Assembly: GCF_947501415.1 (NCBI RefSeq)
Contig: NZ_CANMVL010000002.1
Coordinates: 1 to 64,000, forward strand
From: an uncultured Halomonas sp.
GTDB lineage: Bacteria; Pseudomonadota; Gammaproteobacteria; Pseudomonadales; Halomonadaceae
Direction of reading: 5' to 3'
DNA: 64,000 nucleotides
Every line of letters begins with the position of its first letter. The stretch's first letter is position 1. Shown piece after piece: positions 17,749-26,243 of this stretch. The position numbers were made by a program, and so were the translations under genes. A model generated the notes under the pieces. The model worked only from the letters and a program-made list of their open reading frames with translations, did not search any database and was not told where the DNA came from.

Positions 17749-19128
17749 TCAGCTCAGTGCGGTCAGCTTCGGCAGCCCCTTCAGCAGCGTCGGCCACCAC
17801 TTGTCGGCGGCGGCACCCAGATGAACGGTGATGCGCCGAGCGTGCAGCCTCAGCGTGGCGGCGACCTTCAGCACCTGCTCGCGCATCCGGCTGAGGCTCC
17901 AGCCTTGCCGGGTCTGCCGCTCCAGCAGGCAGCGCAGGCCATGCAGGACCTGGTAGGCATAGAGGCTCAGCAGCAAGCTCACCTCGTTGCGTGCCATCAC
18001 GTCCTGGACGGTGGAGGCGCCGCGATCGGTCGACGAGAGGTGCACGTCGAGCGCCGACTTCACCTCGCCCATGTGCGCCTCGGCGCTGCCGCGCTTGCGG
18101 TAGAGCGCCAGAATTTTCTCCGGCGGCCAGTGAAACTTGCCGAGGTTGGTGACCAGGAAGAAAGCATGCAGCAGCAGATCATCGGGACGTTCCTGTACCA
18201 CCAGCACCACGCGCCGTGGCGCCGGCCAGGAACCGGCTTGGTACTCAAGGTCGTGGCACCACTCCCGAGGCTGTTCGGGTGGCCGGCCTCGTGGCCGCTT
18301 CAGGTACGGTGCCGCCAGCTTCTGCAGGCCAGTATGGCTGCGCAGCCGGCCCAGATACTCGATGCTGCGATCTTCCAGGGCTTCCAGCGTCGCGTTGTCG
18401 GTGAAGCCCGCATCGATGCGCACGCGCACCTGGGCCCCCGTGCTCTCGTTGAGTCGCCGCACCAGATGCGGGATCCAAGTATCGGCGTTCTCAGCCGGGC
18501 CAGCGTTGCCCTCGCGCAGCAGGCCGCCCACCATGTCGCCGGTTTCGGCCAGCGAGGCGACCAGCGGCGAGTAGATGCGGGCACCGTAAAGTCCGTGAAA
18601 GGCCGACCCGCCTTGGTGGCCATGCACCTCGATCGGCAGGCCGTCGATGTCCAGGGTCAGATGCTTGGGACGCTCACCGTTCTGCAGCGCGGTCAGGCGC
18701 CAGACCACCAGCCGCAGCAGACCTTCGTGCACGGCATCGATATTGTCGTTGCGCCCGAGGCAGCTCAGCAGCCGCGACAACGTAGCTTGAGACGGTCGAT
18801 CTTGTGCCAATGGCGTCGTCCCGCGAGCATCGCTGCAGGCCAGTTGCCAGAGCGGGTCACGACGCAATGTATCGGTATCGCTGAGGTCGATCCATCCCAT
18901 CGCACGCTGCAACACGAGGGTGCGCAGCTGACTGGCCAGCGAGTGGCGGATACGCAGCGGGTGGCGCGGATCGACCAGGTTGTCCTCCAGCGCCTCGATC
19001 ACGCCGCTGTTGTCGAGGGCTTCACGCAGCAGCAGAGCGCCGCTGTCGCTGGTGGTGCGATGGCCGTCGAGCTCAACGCGGATGGACCCGTTGCAGGACG
19101 GAATCCAGGGAGATACGCTTTCACCCAT
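17749..19128 (-). CDS. IS1380-family transposase
   Basis: 459-residue DDE transposase, apparently intact. The catalytic motifs read LTLDIDGLPIEVHGHQGGSA (first Asp), RVRIDAGFTDNATLEALED (second Asp) and YRKRGSAEAHMGEVKSALDV (Glu within the IS4-type YREK-like box). The C-terminal VMARNEVSLLLSLYAYQVLH is typical of IS1380. It probably sits inside the ISL3 element whose ends lie at about 17476 and 20560. Confidence 0.88.
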   Translation of the reverse strand: MGESVSPWIPSCNGSIRVELDGHRTTSDSGALLLREALDNSGVIEALEDNLVDPRHPLRIRHSLASQLRTLVLQRAMGWIDLSDTDTLRRDPLWQLACSDARGTTPLAQDRPSQATLSRLLSCLGRNDNIDAVHEGLLRLVVWRLTALQNGERPKHLTLDIDGLPIEVHGHQGGSAFHGLYGARIYSPLVASLAETGDMVGGLLREGNAGPAENADTWIPHLVRRLNESTGAQVRVRIDAGFTDNATLEALEDRSIEYLGRLRSHTGLQKLAAPYLKRPRGRPPEQPREWCHDLEYQAGSWPAPRRVVLVVQERPDDLLLHAFFLVTNLGKFHWPPEKILALYRKRGSAEAHMGEVKSALDVHLSSTDRGASTVQDVMARNEVSLLLSLYAYQVLHGLRCLLERQTRQGWSLSRMREQVLKVAATLRLHARRITVHLGAAADKWWPTLLKGLPKLTALS

Positions 19129-19279
19129 AGCGGATGGTCCTCTGGAATCAGGTTCTTGCCGGAACGTTCTGATTTCTCAAGAGAATATCATCCGCTATCT
19201 TTGTTTTCAGGCCGCCCTCATGAATAAGCCGGGCTGAGCTGGGCCAGGATATGACCTCCACGACGACAGGAGGTACGAC

Positions 19280-20536
19280 ATGGACGGCACCCAGATTCTG
19301 ACCCTCGGCCTGGGCCTGGAAGCGCCCTGGATTCTCAAGGACCAGCACCTGGATACCTCCGTATCGCCCCACCGTCTGGACCTCTACGTCGAGGCCGAGC
19401 GTGGTAGCCTCTACCCCTGCCCTGAGTGCGGCGAGGCCTGTCCGGCTCATGACTTCGCTGACAAGACGTGGCGGCACCTGAACTTCTTCCAGCATCACTG
19501 CTACCTGCATGCTCGCGTGCCGCGTACCAAGTGCCCGGAGCATGGCGTCAAGCGTATCGAGGTCCCTTGGGCGAGGCCGGGCAGCGACTTCACCCTGCTG
19601 TTCGAGCAGGCGGCCATGTCACTGGTCAAGGAGATGCCGGTGTTGGCCGTCTCCCGACAGCTGGAGATCTCCGACAAGCGGCTGTGGCGCATCGTGCATC
19701 ACTACGTCGGTCGGATGCTGGGGCAGCTGGATCTGAGCAACGTGGCCACCGTCGGCGTGGACGAAACCGCGTCCCGGCGCGGTCAGCGCTATGTGACGGT
19801 GTTCCTTGATATGCAACGCAAGCAGGAGCCGGTGATCTTCGCCGTTCCCGGCCACGGCAAGGATGCCATCGAGGCCTTTAGCGCCTTCCTGGCGGCCCAT
19901 GGCGGCGATCCGGACAACGTGGTCGAGGTCGTCTGCGACATGTCACAAGCCTTCCTCAGCGGCGTGGCTGAGTACCTTCCCAAGGCCGAGGTCACGGTCG
20001 ACTGGTTCCATATCGTGCAGACCTTCACCAAGCGACTGGACGAGGTGCGCAAGAAAGAGCGCCGCGAGCAGGAGCACCCCAAGTCGCTGCGCTGGGCCCT
20101 GCTGAAGAGCCTGGAAAACGAGAATCTGACACCTAAGCAACTGGCGGCGCTCCAGGAACTGCTCGCCGATCAGAGCGCCACGTCCGATGCCTGGGTGATC
20201 AAGGAGAAGCTGCGCTGGATCCAGAAGGCGCCGACGCCACGCGCGGCTCGATGGCGCATCACGAACTACCTCAAGGTCATGAAGGCGGCGGTCTCGGAGA
20301 AGCCATTGCTGAAGCCGATGGGAAAAGCCCTGGCGACGTTGGAGCGCCACGCCGATGCGTTGGTCAGGCGTTGGATTTCGGGACTGACGAACGCACGACT
20401 GGAAGGCATGAGCGGTCTGTTTCAGGCGGCTCGGTCACGCGCACGGGGTTACCGGAACGAGGCCAACTTCATCGCCATGATCTACCTGATTGGCAGCCCG
20501 GTGGGCCGCCTGTTCGATCAGGCCAAATCCACATGA
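19280..20536 (+). CDS. ISL3-family transposase
   Basis: 418-residue transposase, complete. The N-terminal zinc-ribbon CPECGEACPAHD with a further Cys at TKCPEHG precedes a HTH and the DDE domain: VGVDETASRRGQRYVTVFLD (first Asp), VVEVVCDMSQAFLSGVAEY (second Asp) and TVDWFHIVQ. The final Glu lies near GLTNARLEGMSGLFQAARSR, followed by the family's GYRNEANFIAMIYL tail. Two 91-bp copies of its right end occur elsewhere (23424, 30585), showing that it moved and decayed repeatedly here. Confidence 0.9.
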   Translation: MDGTQILTLGLGLEAPWILKDQHLDTSVSPHRLDLYVEAERGSLYPCPECGEACPAHDFADKTWRHLNFFQHHCYLHARVPRTKCPEHGVKRIEVPWARPGSDFTLLFEQAAMSLVKEMPVLAVSRQLEISDKRLWRIVHHYVGRMLGQLDLSNVATVGVDETASRRGQRYVTVFLDMQRKQEPVIFAVPGHGKDAIEAFSAFLAAHGGDPDNVVEVVCDMSQAFLSGVAEYLPKAEVTVDWFHIVQTFTKRLDEVRKKERREQEHPKSLRWALLKSLENENLTPKQLAALQELLADQSATSDAWVIKEKLRWIQKAPTPRAARWRITNYLKVMKAAVSEKPLLKPMGKALATLERHADALVRRWISGLTNARLEGMSGLFQAARSRARGYRNEANFIAMIYLIGSPVGRLFDQAKST

Positions 20537-20621
20537 AACGACGAAGAACCAAAAAAAGGTACTCTGTGACGTGCCCCCTTGAGAGCTTTCCAGACTATAG
20601 TGCAGCGATCAGGAGGACGCG

Positions 20622-20782
20622 ATGAGCAACGAACCCACCGTCAAACGCTGGACCGCGAAGCGCAAAGCAGCCGTTGACATGGGCATTTTAAAGTGCAAAA
20701 CCACGGCTGCTGAAGTGCCTCGCCAGTATGAACTCATAGTTTCTGAGAACGAAGGCTGGATCGAGGAAGCTCAGCGCAGCAT
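20622..20782 (+). pseudogene. IS orfA N-terminal fragment
   Basis: Opens MSNEPTVKRWTAKRKAAVD, continues TTAAEVPRQYELIVSENEG and WIEEAQRS, then is cut by a TGTAATGACCCCCTAG IS end. The 5' flank (GTGACGTGCCCCC ... AGTGCAGCGATCAGGAGG) matches the element that truncates the wzy-like gene at 16213. Confidence 0.7.
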
Positions 20783-20855
20783 TGTAATGACCCCCTAGTT
20801 TCTGCACACCCTACGCAACTAATGCTGGGTGTGCAGAGAAATTAGGGGGCATTTA
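20783..20855. repeat. Palindromic pair of IS3 ends
   Basis: TGTAATGACCCCCTAGTTTC at 20783 and its imperfect inverse ending at 20855 (AATTAGGGGGCATTTA) flank a short spacer that is the 3' tail of the IS3 orfB seen at 15206-15223. The two arms pair over about 28 bp including GCACACCC/GGGTGTGC. It looks like two ends joined with almost all internal sequence lost. Confidence 0.6.
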
Positions 20856-20880
20856 AGTCCTTCAGACGGAGGATTATGGT

Positions 20881-21076
20881 GTGGATGTCGCACCATGTGC
20901 ACTTTGACTACTTATCTGCTTACTCACCGGAGCAGAACCTGATTGAGATTCTATGACGGTAGATGAAGTATGCATAGCTGCCGTTGAGTGCGTACCTCAT
21001 GTTTTATCATATCTGCAACGAGGTCAATCGACTACTCAGTGGCTACGGAGTCGACCACACGATTAATTTTGAATAA
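20881..21076 (+). pseudogene. IS630-type transposase, 3' fragment
   Basis: One frame reads DYLSAYSPEQNLIEIL, then after stops MKYA, LPLSAYLMFYHICNEVNRLL and SGYGVDHTINFE before TAA at 21076. This is the Glu box and C-terminus of IS630 transposases (YSPxLNxIExxWxxxK). At least three in-frame stops make it non-functional. Confidence 0.65.
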
Positions 21077-21156
21077 CCACTTATCTAGGGATTCACTTAA
21101 TATATGACCCCACGTGGTCATTCAACATTGATTGCACAGGCTTTACGACGGGTAGA

Positions 21157-22014
21157 TTATTTATTTTTTATTATTTTATCTATAATTCGAAAAACAGCAA
21201 AAGCAACAACATTTTTATAGCTTATCTCTGGGTGCCTTTTTTTTAAAATTAAAAAATTTTTTATTTTATATCTTCGGATATATGCAACCATCCTCTCAAG
21301 AACAAGCTTCAATAAGTATTCTCTTTCTTCTTTTGTTTTTGCATTTCTTAAATCGATATGATACGCAACACTAGCTTTTACATTTTTCGCCAACCCTGCT
21401 CTGTTCTCCGCATCAATCCTGTAGGTAGCAGTTACCAACTTAGATTTTACAATATGGAAATCACATGCTAGCCGGGCCCAAAGATCTAAATCTTCACCAT
21501 AATGAATTCTAGAATCGAACATACCAACTTTTTCTAAGCATGACCGATTAATTACAGCATTGCTTGAACAAATGATACTCTCTTTCAAAGCAATATCAAA
21601 ATAATCTTCTACCTTATAAATGGATTTTTTGTGAGAATGATTAATAATAGGCTTTTCATCTGAGTATTTAAATGTTGTGGTGAAAACTTTTTCATCGGGA
21701 AATTTTTTTATCATTTTACTTATTTCTTCAAGATGATATTGCTCCCATACATCATCTGCATCTAAAAAAGCTATCCAATCATATTTAGCTTCTTTGATTC
21801 CAATATTGCGAGCAGTGGAAACGCCCTGATTATCTTGGTGTACTATACGTACTCTATCGTCCTCAATACCTTCAACCACACTAACACTATTATCAGTAGA
21901 GCCATCATTTACTATTATAACCTCAAACAACTGATAGCTTTGACAAAGAACAGACTGAACAGTCTCATTGATGCTCAATTCTTTATTATACAACGGTATG
22001 ACAACAGAGAACAT
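21157..22014 (-). CDS. GT2 family glycosyltransferase
   Basis: About 285 residues, GT-A fold. MFSVVIPLYNKELSINETVQ opens it, then VIIVNDGSTDNS (nucleotide binding), DNQGVSTARNIGI, and WIAFLDADDVW, whose DAD-D motif binds the metal. I prefer the start at 22014, just after the upstream stop, over 22026. The acceptor half ends in a Lys-rich tail. Very AT-rich. Paired with the pyruvyltransferase-like gene upstream, so the two probably entered together. Sugar specificity unknown. Confidence 0.85.
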   Translation of the reverse strand: MFSVVIPLYNKELSINETVQSVLCQSYQLFEVIIVNDGSTDNSVSVVEGIEDDRVRIVHQDNQGVSTARNIGIKEAKYDWIAFLDADDVWEQYHLEEISKMIKKFPDEKVFTTTFKYSDEKPIINHSHKKSIYKVEDYFDIALKESIICSSNAVINRSCLEKVGMFDSRIHYGEDLDLWARLACDFHIVKSKLVTATYRIDAENRAGLAKNVKASVAYHIDLRNAKTKEEREYLLKLVLERMVAYIRRYKIKNFLILKKRHPEISYKNVVAFAVFRIIDKIIKNK

Positions 22015-22015
22015 T

Positions 22016-23137
22016 TTAAATATCAACGCCTGTAAAGTTTAGCTCAGCTTTCTTTTTCATTTTTTCTAGGTTTTTTGGTTCGGAGTATATATCTTTATTT
22101 TCGATAATGTCTATTATCTTTTTTGCTTTTTCCTTAGGTTCATACTCATTATTGAACAATCTAAGACTTTCATCATGATCAATATCACTTAGGAAATTTG
22201 CGCACTTCCTATGATACTCATTGAGCATGAAAGGAGTATTTGAAAAACAAGCGAAGATAGCGGCATGAAGTCGTGTGGAAATCACGAAATCACATTTGGC
22301 TATTTGATTCCACATAGTGTATGTATTTTTGGAGTAAGGGATTATTTCAAAACTTTTAGGTGAAACAAGACTAACAGTTTCTCGTGTTAGCTTTTCATCG
22401 CCCAAACGTGCCTCCCCATTGATAACAAAAAATTTCATATGAATGTTACTTTGTCGATCTAGCAGTTTGAGCAGCTCCACCATGTTGGCATTTCTTTTAT
22501 GCTCACTTTTTATGTCATGATTTTTTACAACACTTTCATAAGGGCACACACTTATTCCTATGACTTTTTTATCTCGTTTATCATTATTTTTCAAACCATA
22601 TATATTGGGTAACAATGCTGCCAAGTCAAAAGAATTGACTACTTTATATGGAAGATTAAGGCTAGATGCATATTTAAAAGATTCTTCATCACGCACAGCT
22701 AAAAAATCAATACTCTTCAAATATTCAACAGTGGACAGCTCATCTTCCGCTGTAAAAAAAGGCCCAATTGAAACACCTATTGCACCTAGCTTTATATTAC
22801 TGTTACTTTCTTTCATTTTTTTAGCTAGGTCTTTTATCTCGTATTTTCTAATTTTTTTATTTAAGGTTGACCCGCCAGCCGAAACAAAATAGTCGGTAAA
22901 CTGGAGTAACAATCTACTCTGAACACGATACGACTTAGGAATGCTGAGCGGATAACCTCTAACTTTAGTACAAGTCAAAGGGAGCCTATTCTTATTACAT
23001 AAAAATACATTATTAGATTTTCTCCAATATTTTAACGCTCCCCAAGAAGCAACCTCTATGAATGCATCATCCCCTGTGTTCATACGACCATAATAGCCAT
23101 GAAACAATATATCTGATCGCAATGGGTTAGCAACCAT
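22016..23137 (-). CDS. Polysaccharide pyruvyltransferase family protein
   Basis: About 373 residues, PF04230 (CsaB/WcaK type). The family hallmarks are the N-terminal FHGYYGRMNTGDDAFIEVA, the central GAIGVSIGPFFT and RDEESFKYA, and the C-terminal CDFVISTRLHAAIFA followed by PFMLNEYHRKC. Members add a pyruvate ketal to sugars, though some act as glycosyltransferases. The start at 23137 follows AGAGGATAAT; an upstream in-frame start at 23170 has no ribosome site. AT-rich, and immediately downstream of ISAs1 and ISL3 debris that has displaced any upstream operon genes. Confidence 0.82.
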   Translation of the reverse strand: MVANPLRSDILFHGYYGRMNTGDDAFIEVASWGALKYWRKSNNVFLCNKNRLPLTCTKVRGYPLSIPKSYRVQSRLLLQFTDYFVSAGGSTLNKKIRKYEIKDLAKKMKESNSNIKLGAIGVSIGPFFTAEDELSTVEYLKSIDFLAVRDEESFKYASSLNLPYKVVNSFDLAALLPNIYGLKNNDKRDKKVIGISVCPYESVVKNHDIKSEHKRNANMVELLKLLDRQSNIHMKFFVINGEARLGDEKLTRETVSLVSPKSFEIIPYSKNTYTMWNQIAKCDFVISTRLHAAIFACFSNTPFMLNEYHRKCANFLSDIDHDESLRLFNNEYEPKEKAKKIIDIIENKDIYSEPKNLEKMKKKAELNFTGVDI

Positions 23138-23234
23138 ATTATCCTCTTTTTTAGCAATTCCCACTAGCACTAACAGTGTGGTTCTATGCTCACACGCTGT
23201 GAATTCACAACTTTGAACACGGCGGTCTCAAGTT

Positions 23235-23383
23235 CAGGGAAAACGCATGAAAAAATCTACACCGCGAGAATGTCTGCCAGATAGGTATCATCCAGCGCCG
23301 CTTTCTTCTGTTTCCGCCGGATTCCGCCCTTGAAAGACTTCTCCCCTTTCAAGTAATTCAGTGCAATATGCCGGACCCTGGCG
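23235..23383 (-). pseudogene. ISAs1 3'-end fragment
   Basis: Starts with the ISAs1 terminal repeat CAGGGAAAACGCATGAAAAA at 23235 and encodes the transposase C-terminus (VRHIALNYLKGEKSFKGG then KKAALDDTYLADILAV). It breaks off at 23383, where unrelated sequence begins. Confidence 0.8.
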
Positions 23384-23401
23384 TAATGCCAGTCAGTTAA
23401 G

Positions 23402-23514
23402 CAGGGAAAACGCATGAAAAAACGGTTCTTCGTCGTTTCATGTGGATTTGGCCTGATCGAACAGGCGGCCCACCGGGCTGCCAATCAGGTAGATCATGGC
23501 GATGAAGTTGGCCT
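23402..23514. repeat. ISAs1 end fused to ISL3 right-end fragment, copy 1
   Basis: An ISAs1 terminal repeat (23402-23421) is joined directly to the 91-bp right end of the ISL3 element (23424-23514, inverse of about 20458-20548), which is cut by the next ISAs1 end at 23515. The same three-part junction recurs at 30563-30675. Confidence 0.8.
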
Positions 23515-23536
23515 CAGGGAAAACGCATGAAAAAAC

Positions 23537-23738
23537 CTACACCGCGAGAACGTCGGCAAGGTACGTCTCGTCCAGCGCGGCTTTCTTCTGTTTTCGCCGA
23601 ATTCCACCCTTGAAAGACTTCTCACCTTTCAGGTAATTCAGCGCGATATGCCGGACCCTGGCGAGATTTTCTGCCGTCTGTCCGCGATGGATTTTGCAGG
23701 CATCCTCACGGAGAGCGACGTCTAAAGACCAATGGAGC
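23537..23738 (-). pseudogene. ISAs1 transposase copy 2, C-terminal part
   Basis: Encodes the C-terminus (LDVALREDACKIHRGQ, then LARVRHIALNYLKGEKSFKG) and ends at the IS3 insertion point. It completes the N-terminal portion found at 26806-27744. Confidence 0.82.
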
Positions 23739-23768
23739 GATGACTGTCAAGCTTGTTGGAACCTGGAA

Positions 23769-24213
23769 TCAGGCGGCTTCTAATCGCTGATCCTTTTGAA
23801 CCAGCGGGTCTTCCTGGTCGGGGTTCAGCCAGACCGACCGGCGCGGTGTCCAGTTGCGGGTGGCACTGCTCCACCGCCCGGGATGCTGCCGTTTCGCCTC
23901 GGCATAGATGGCGTCTCGCCTTGCCAGCACCTCGTTATCCAGGCCGGCATGCCGCTCACCTGGGGTGACGAACCGTATGGCGCTGTGGCGGTGTTCGTGG
24001 TTGTACCACTGCACGAAGCGCGTCACCCACTGCTGCGCCGCTAACAGGCTCTCGTAGCCGTCCATCGGGTAGTCGGGCCGGTACTTGCAGGTCCTGAACA
24101 GCGACTCCGAGAAGGCGTTGTCATTGGAGACCCGAGGGCGGCTGTACGACGGGGTGATGTTTAACCGCTGCAGCGTCGCCTGAAGCGTCGAGCCTTTCAT
24201 GGCGGAGCCATTG
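23769..24213 (-). pseudogene. IS3 orfB, C-terminal part
   Basis: Continues orfB after the IS110 insert: NGSAMKGSTLQATLQRLNIT, then SYSRPRVSNDNAFSESLFRT (catalytic Glu), YNHEHRHSAIRFVTPGERH and a basic tail. Joined to the 25626-26243 part the original motif would read LHADNGSAMKG. Confidence 0.88.
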
Positions 24214-24241
24214 ACGCCCTTCTAAGTGTCAAGTAAAACAT

Positions 24242-25327
24242 TCAAGCAATTTGTGTTTGGCTGATTTCCCGGCCTCGCCTACGCAGGATGTAGTAAACCT
24301 CACGCGCAATGTATCGCTTCAGGCAGCGAAGTATTTCCATCTTTGACAGGCCTTCCGTCAACCGGCGCTGTGCATAGTCCTGGGTCTTTGGGTCTACCCT
24401 AAGCCTGCCAATTGCGATGATGTGCAAGGCACTATTGGCCGCTCTATCGCCTCCTCTGTTGAGGCGATGGCGCTGCCGCATTCCTGACGATGCGGGGATC
24501 GGGCTCACGCCACACAACGCGGAAAAGCTACTCTCCGAGTGGAGGCGTTCTGGGTTGTCTCCGGCAGTAATCAGGAGCTGAGCTGCTGACTCATACCCAA
24601 CACCTGTACGAGAAATAAGCTCCGGTGCCAGTTCGTCGATGATGGCCGCGATCATCACATCCAGGTCAGCAACCTCGTCACTCAGCTCCAGGTAGCGCCT
24701 CGCCAGGGATTTTAATGCAATACGATAAGCCGTCGTCACATCGCGATATCCATCGAGCTCAGGGCGCCAGGCGGTAAGGGTGCGAATGAGCTTCATTCGG
24801 GTCATTTTCCGCAGTGGGTCACGAAGAGCGTCGGGCGCTGATACGATCTGCGTCTGTATCATCTGCAATGCCACACGGCGAGCTGCAACCGCCATCTTGC
24901 GGCACACCTTGAGAACCCGCAAGGCTTCAACCATACCGTCGCGGGTCTTGGGCGTGACAGTACGGATACCGGCATAGGCCGTATGCGCCGCGTTCTCAGC
25001 GTCGATCGTGTCATCCTTGCCTCTCTTATGGCGTGACAACTTATCGGGCTTCGTGACCTCCAGAATGGTAACGCCTGCCTGCTGAAGGTATCGCATCAGT
25101 CCGGCGCCATATGTGCCGGTACATTCCACGCCCACTCGATCAATATTGCCGAAGGAGCGTATCCAATTCAGCAGCAACGTGTGGCCGTGCCTTGTCGAAG
25201 GAAAGCTGGCACTCCCAAGGACATGGTCTTGTTCATTGACAACAGCCGCCACATGAAAGTCCTTGTGGGTATCAACACCTCCAATGACCACGGCTTCTTC
25301 GAAACTTGTCTTCTTATTCATTGTCAC
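24242..25327 (-). CDS. IS110-family transposase (DEDD/serine recombinase type)
   Basis: 361 residues, intact. The RuvC-like N-terminal domain shows GGVDTHKDFHVAAVV (Asp), VGVECTGTYGAGLMR (Glu) and GKDDTIDAENAAHTAY (Asp pair). The C-terminal transposase-20 domain shows SSFSALCGVSPIPASSGMRQ, containing the catalytic Ser region, then HRLNRGGDRAANSALH. The protein ends REISQTQIA. In this family the recombinase is guided by a bridge RNA from the element's own non-coding end. A start at 25321 is an alternative. Confidence 0.92.
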   Translation of the reverse strand: MTMNKKTSFEEAVVIGGVDTHKDFHVAAVVNEQDHVLGSASFPSTRHGHTLLLNWIRSFGNIDRVGVECTGTYGAGLMRYLQQAGVTILEVTKPDKLSRHKRGKDDTIDAENAAHTAYAGIRTVTPKTRDGMVEALRVLKVCRKMAVAARRVALQMIQTQIVSAPDALRDPLRKMTRMKLIRTLTAWRPELDGYRDVTTAYRIALKSLARRYLELSDEVADLDVMIAAIIDELAPELISRTGVGYESAAQLLITAGDNPERLHSESSFSALCGVSPIPASSGMRQRHRLNRGGDRAANSALHIIAIGRLRVDPKTQDYAQRRLTEGLSKMEILRCLKRYIAREVYYILRRRGREISQTQIA

Positions 25328-25380
25328 GCCCTCACACTATCGGCAATCGTAGCAATGACATTTCACCGTGATCGATAGCA

Positions 25381-25540
25381 TGGACAAGACAGTAACGAGA
25401 CAGGCAGTCAGGCCCTTCTTGGGTCACAGGCATCGACGAGAGGTGAACCCTCGTCGTCGAAAAATCTGAGGTGCCGACGGGTCAATGGAAGGACATGGGT
25501 GTCAGTCTATCGGCGTGTGAGTCAGGCAACCTCAGAGTCT
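25381..25540 (-). ncRNA. Candidate IS110 bridge RNA
   Basis: Read on the minus strand between the left end and the transposase start. First loop: an outer stem (25536-25521 with 25478-25465; 8 bp, then GCC/GGC and GAC/GUC with single bulges) and a terminal hairpin GACA-CCCA-UGUC (25503-25492) enclose CACGCCGA (25517-25510), nearly identical to the left target CACGCTGA, and CCAUUGAC (25488-25481), complementary to right-flank GTCAATGG. Second loop: AGAAGGGC (25419-25412) is identical to the element's right end, and UUACUGUC (25395-25388) pairs with left-end GATAGTAA with one wobble. The order left guide then right guide in both loops is the bridge-RNA pattern. RNA ends are not determined. Confidence 0.8.
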
Positions 25541-25625
25541 CAACGACACCAGACTTGCAAAGGTTAGCTTGGTTTTTAAGAACCGGTCTAATCCAATTAG
25601 ATCTGGTATCTGTAGTATTACTATC

Positions 25626-26243
25626 AGCGTGTAATACCAGTGGCTGGTTGATGCAGCCTTCCCGCAGTACGGCACGCTGGATTACCTCGCTGCTGTTGGC
25701 CATGGACTCCTGATCGAAGACCTCGGCATCGACGATCTTGCGGCTGTAGATATCGACGATCATGTACAGGTAGTAGAACTGCCCTCGTACACGGGTTGGC
25801 AAGTAGGTCACGTCCCAACTCCAGCAGGCATTGGGGCGTGTCACGCGGTGCCGTTGAGGGTCGCCCTTGGGACGTGGAGCGCGAGCGCGGCCACGGTGGT
25901 GCTGCTCACCATGCTCCCGGAGGATGCGATAGTAGCTGGACTCTGACGCCACGTAGCGGCCTTCTTCGTCCAGCAGCCGCGGCACGATCTGCCCGGGCGG
26001 CAGGCTGGCGAACTCAGGACGATGACAAATCTCCAGCACCTGCTGACGTTCCTCCGGCGATAGGGCATGGCGCGGGACAGGCCTCACCGCTTGAGGCCGG
26101 CGATCCTGATCACCCCGCACCCAGCGGCGATACGTGTTGGTACCGATGCCGAGTTCTGCACACGCGGCTTGCAGGCGGGCTCCTTCGGCGCGGGCCTCAT
26201 CGATCAGCTGTATGGCGTCCTGGCGATCTGAAGTGCTGATCAT
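25626..26243 (-). pseudogene. IS3 orfB, N-terminal part
   Basis: Starts ATG at 26243, overlapping orfA by ATGA. It reads through a HTH_21-type linker (EICHRPEFASLPPGQIVPRL), SYYRILREHGEQHHRG, NACWSWDVTYLPT (first Asp) and QPLVLHAD (second Asp) and then enters IS110 left-end sequence. The translation beyond 25625 is not native. Confidence 0.88.

Larger units (their letters stand above)
20537..21156. other. IS remnants without an intact gene
   Basis: 620 bp of fragments. They are the ISL3 right end (to about 20562), an orfA N-terminal fragment starting ATG 20622 (MSNEPTVKRWTAKRKAAVD), a palindromic IS3-end pair (20783-20855), and the 3' end of an IS630-type transposase (20881-21076). The remainder beyond 21076 shows nothing recognisable. 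Confidence 0.7.
24216..25623 (-). mobile_element. IS110-family element, apparently intact
   Basis: About 1.41 kb. The right end AGAAGGGC is followed by GT and IS3 sequence CAATGG. The left end begins TAGTAATAC after IS3 sequence CACGCTGA. No inverted repeats or target duplication, as expected for IS110. Restoring the target gives CACGCT-GA-CAATGG, in frame for HADNG of orfB. The 5' non-coding end (25328-25623) is long and structured, and the 3' end is short. Confidence 0.88.

Noticed and set aside
17821-19227. 468-codon plus-strand open frame
   Set aside because: Antisense to the IS1380 transposase.
23257-23484. 75-codon chimeric frame
   Set aside because: Runs from ISL3 antisense into the ISAs1 C-terminus; a junction artefact, not a gene.
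24216-25623. IS1111-type assignment for the IS110 element
   Set aside because: The long structured non-coding part is upstream of the transposase and there are no subterminal inverted repeats, which fits the IS110 group better.
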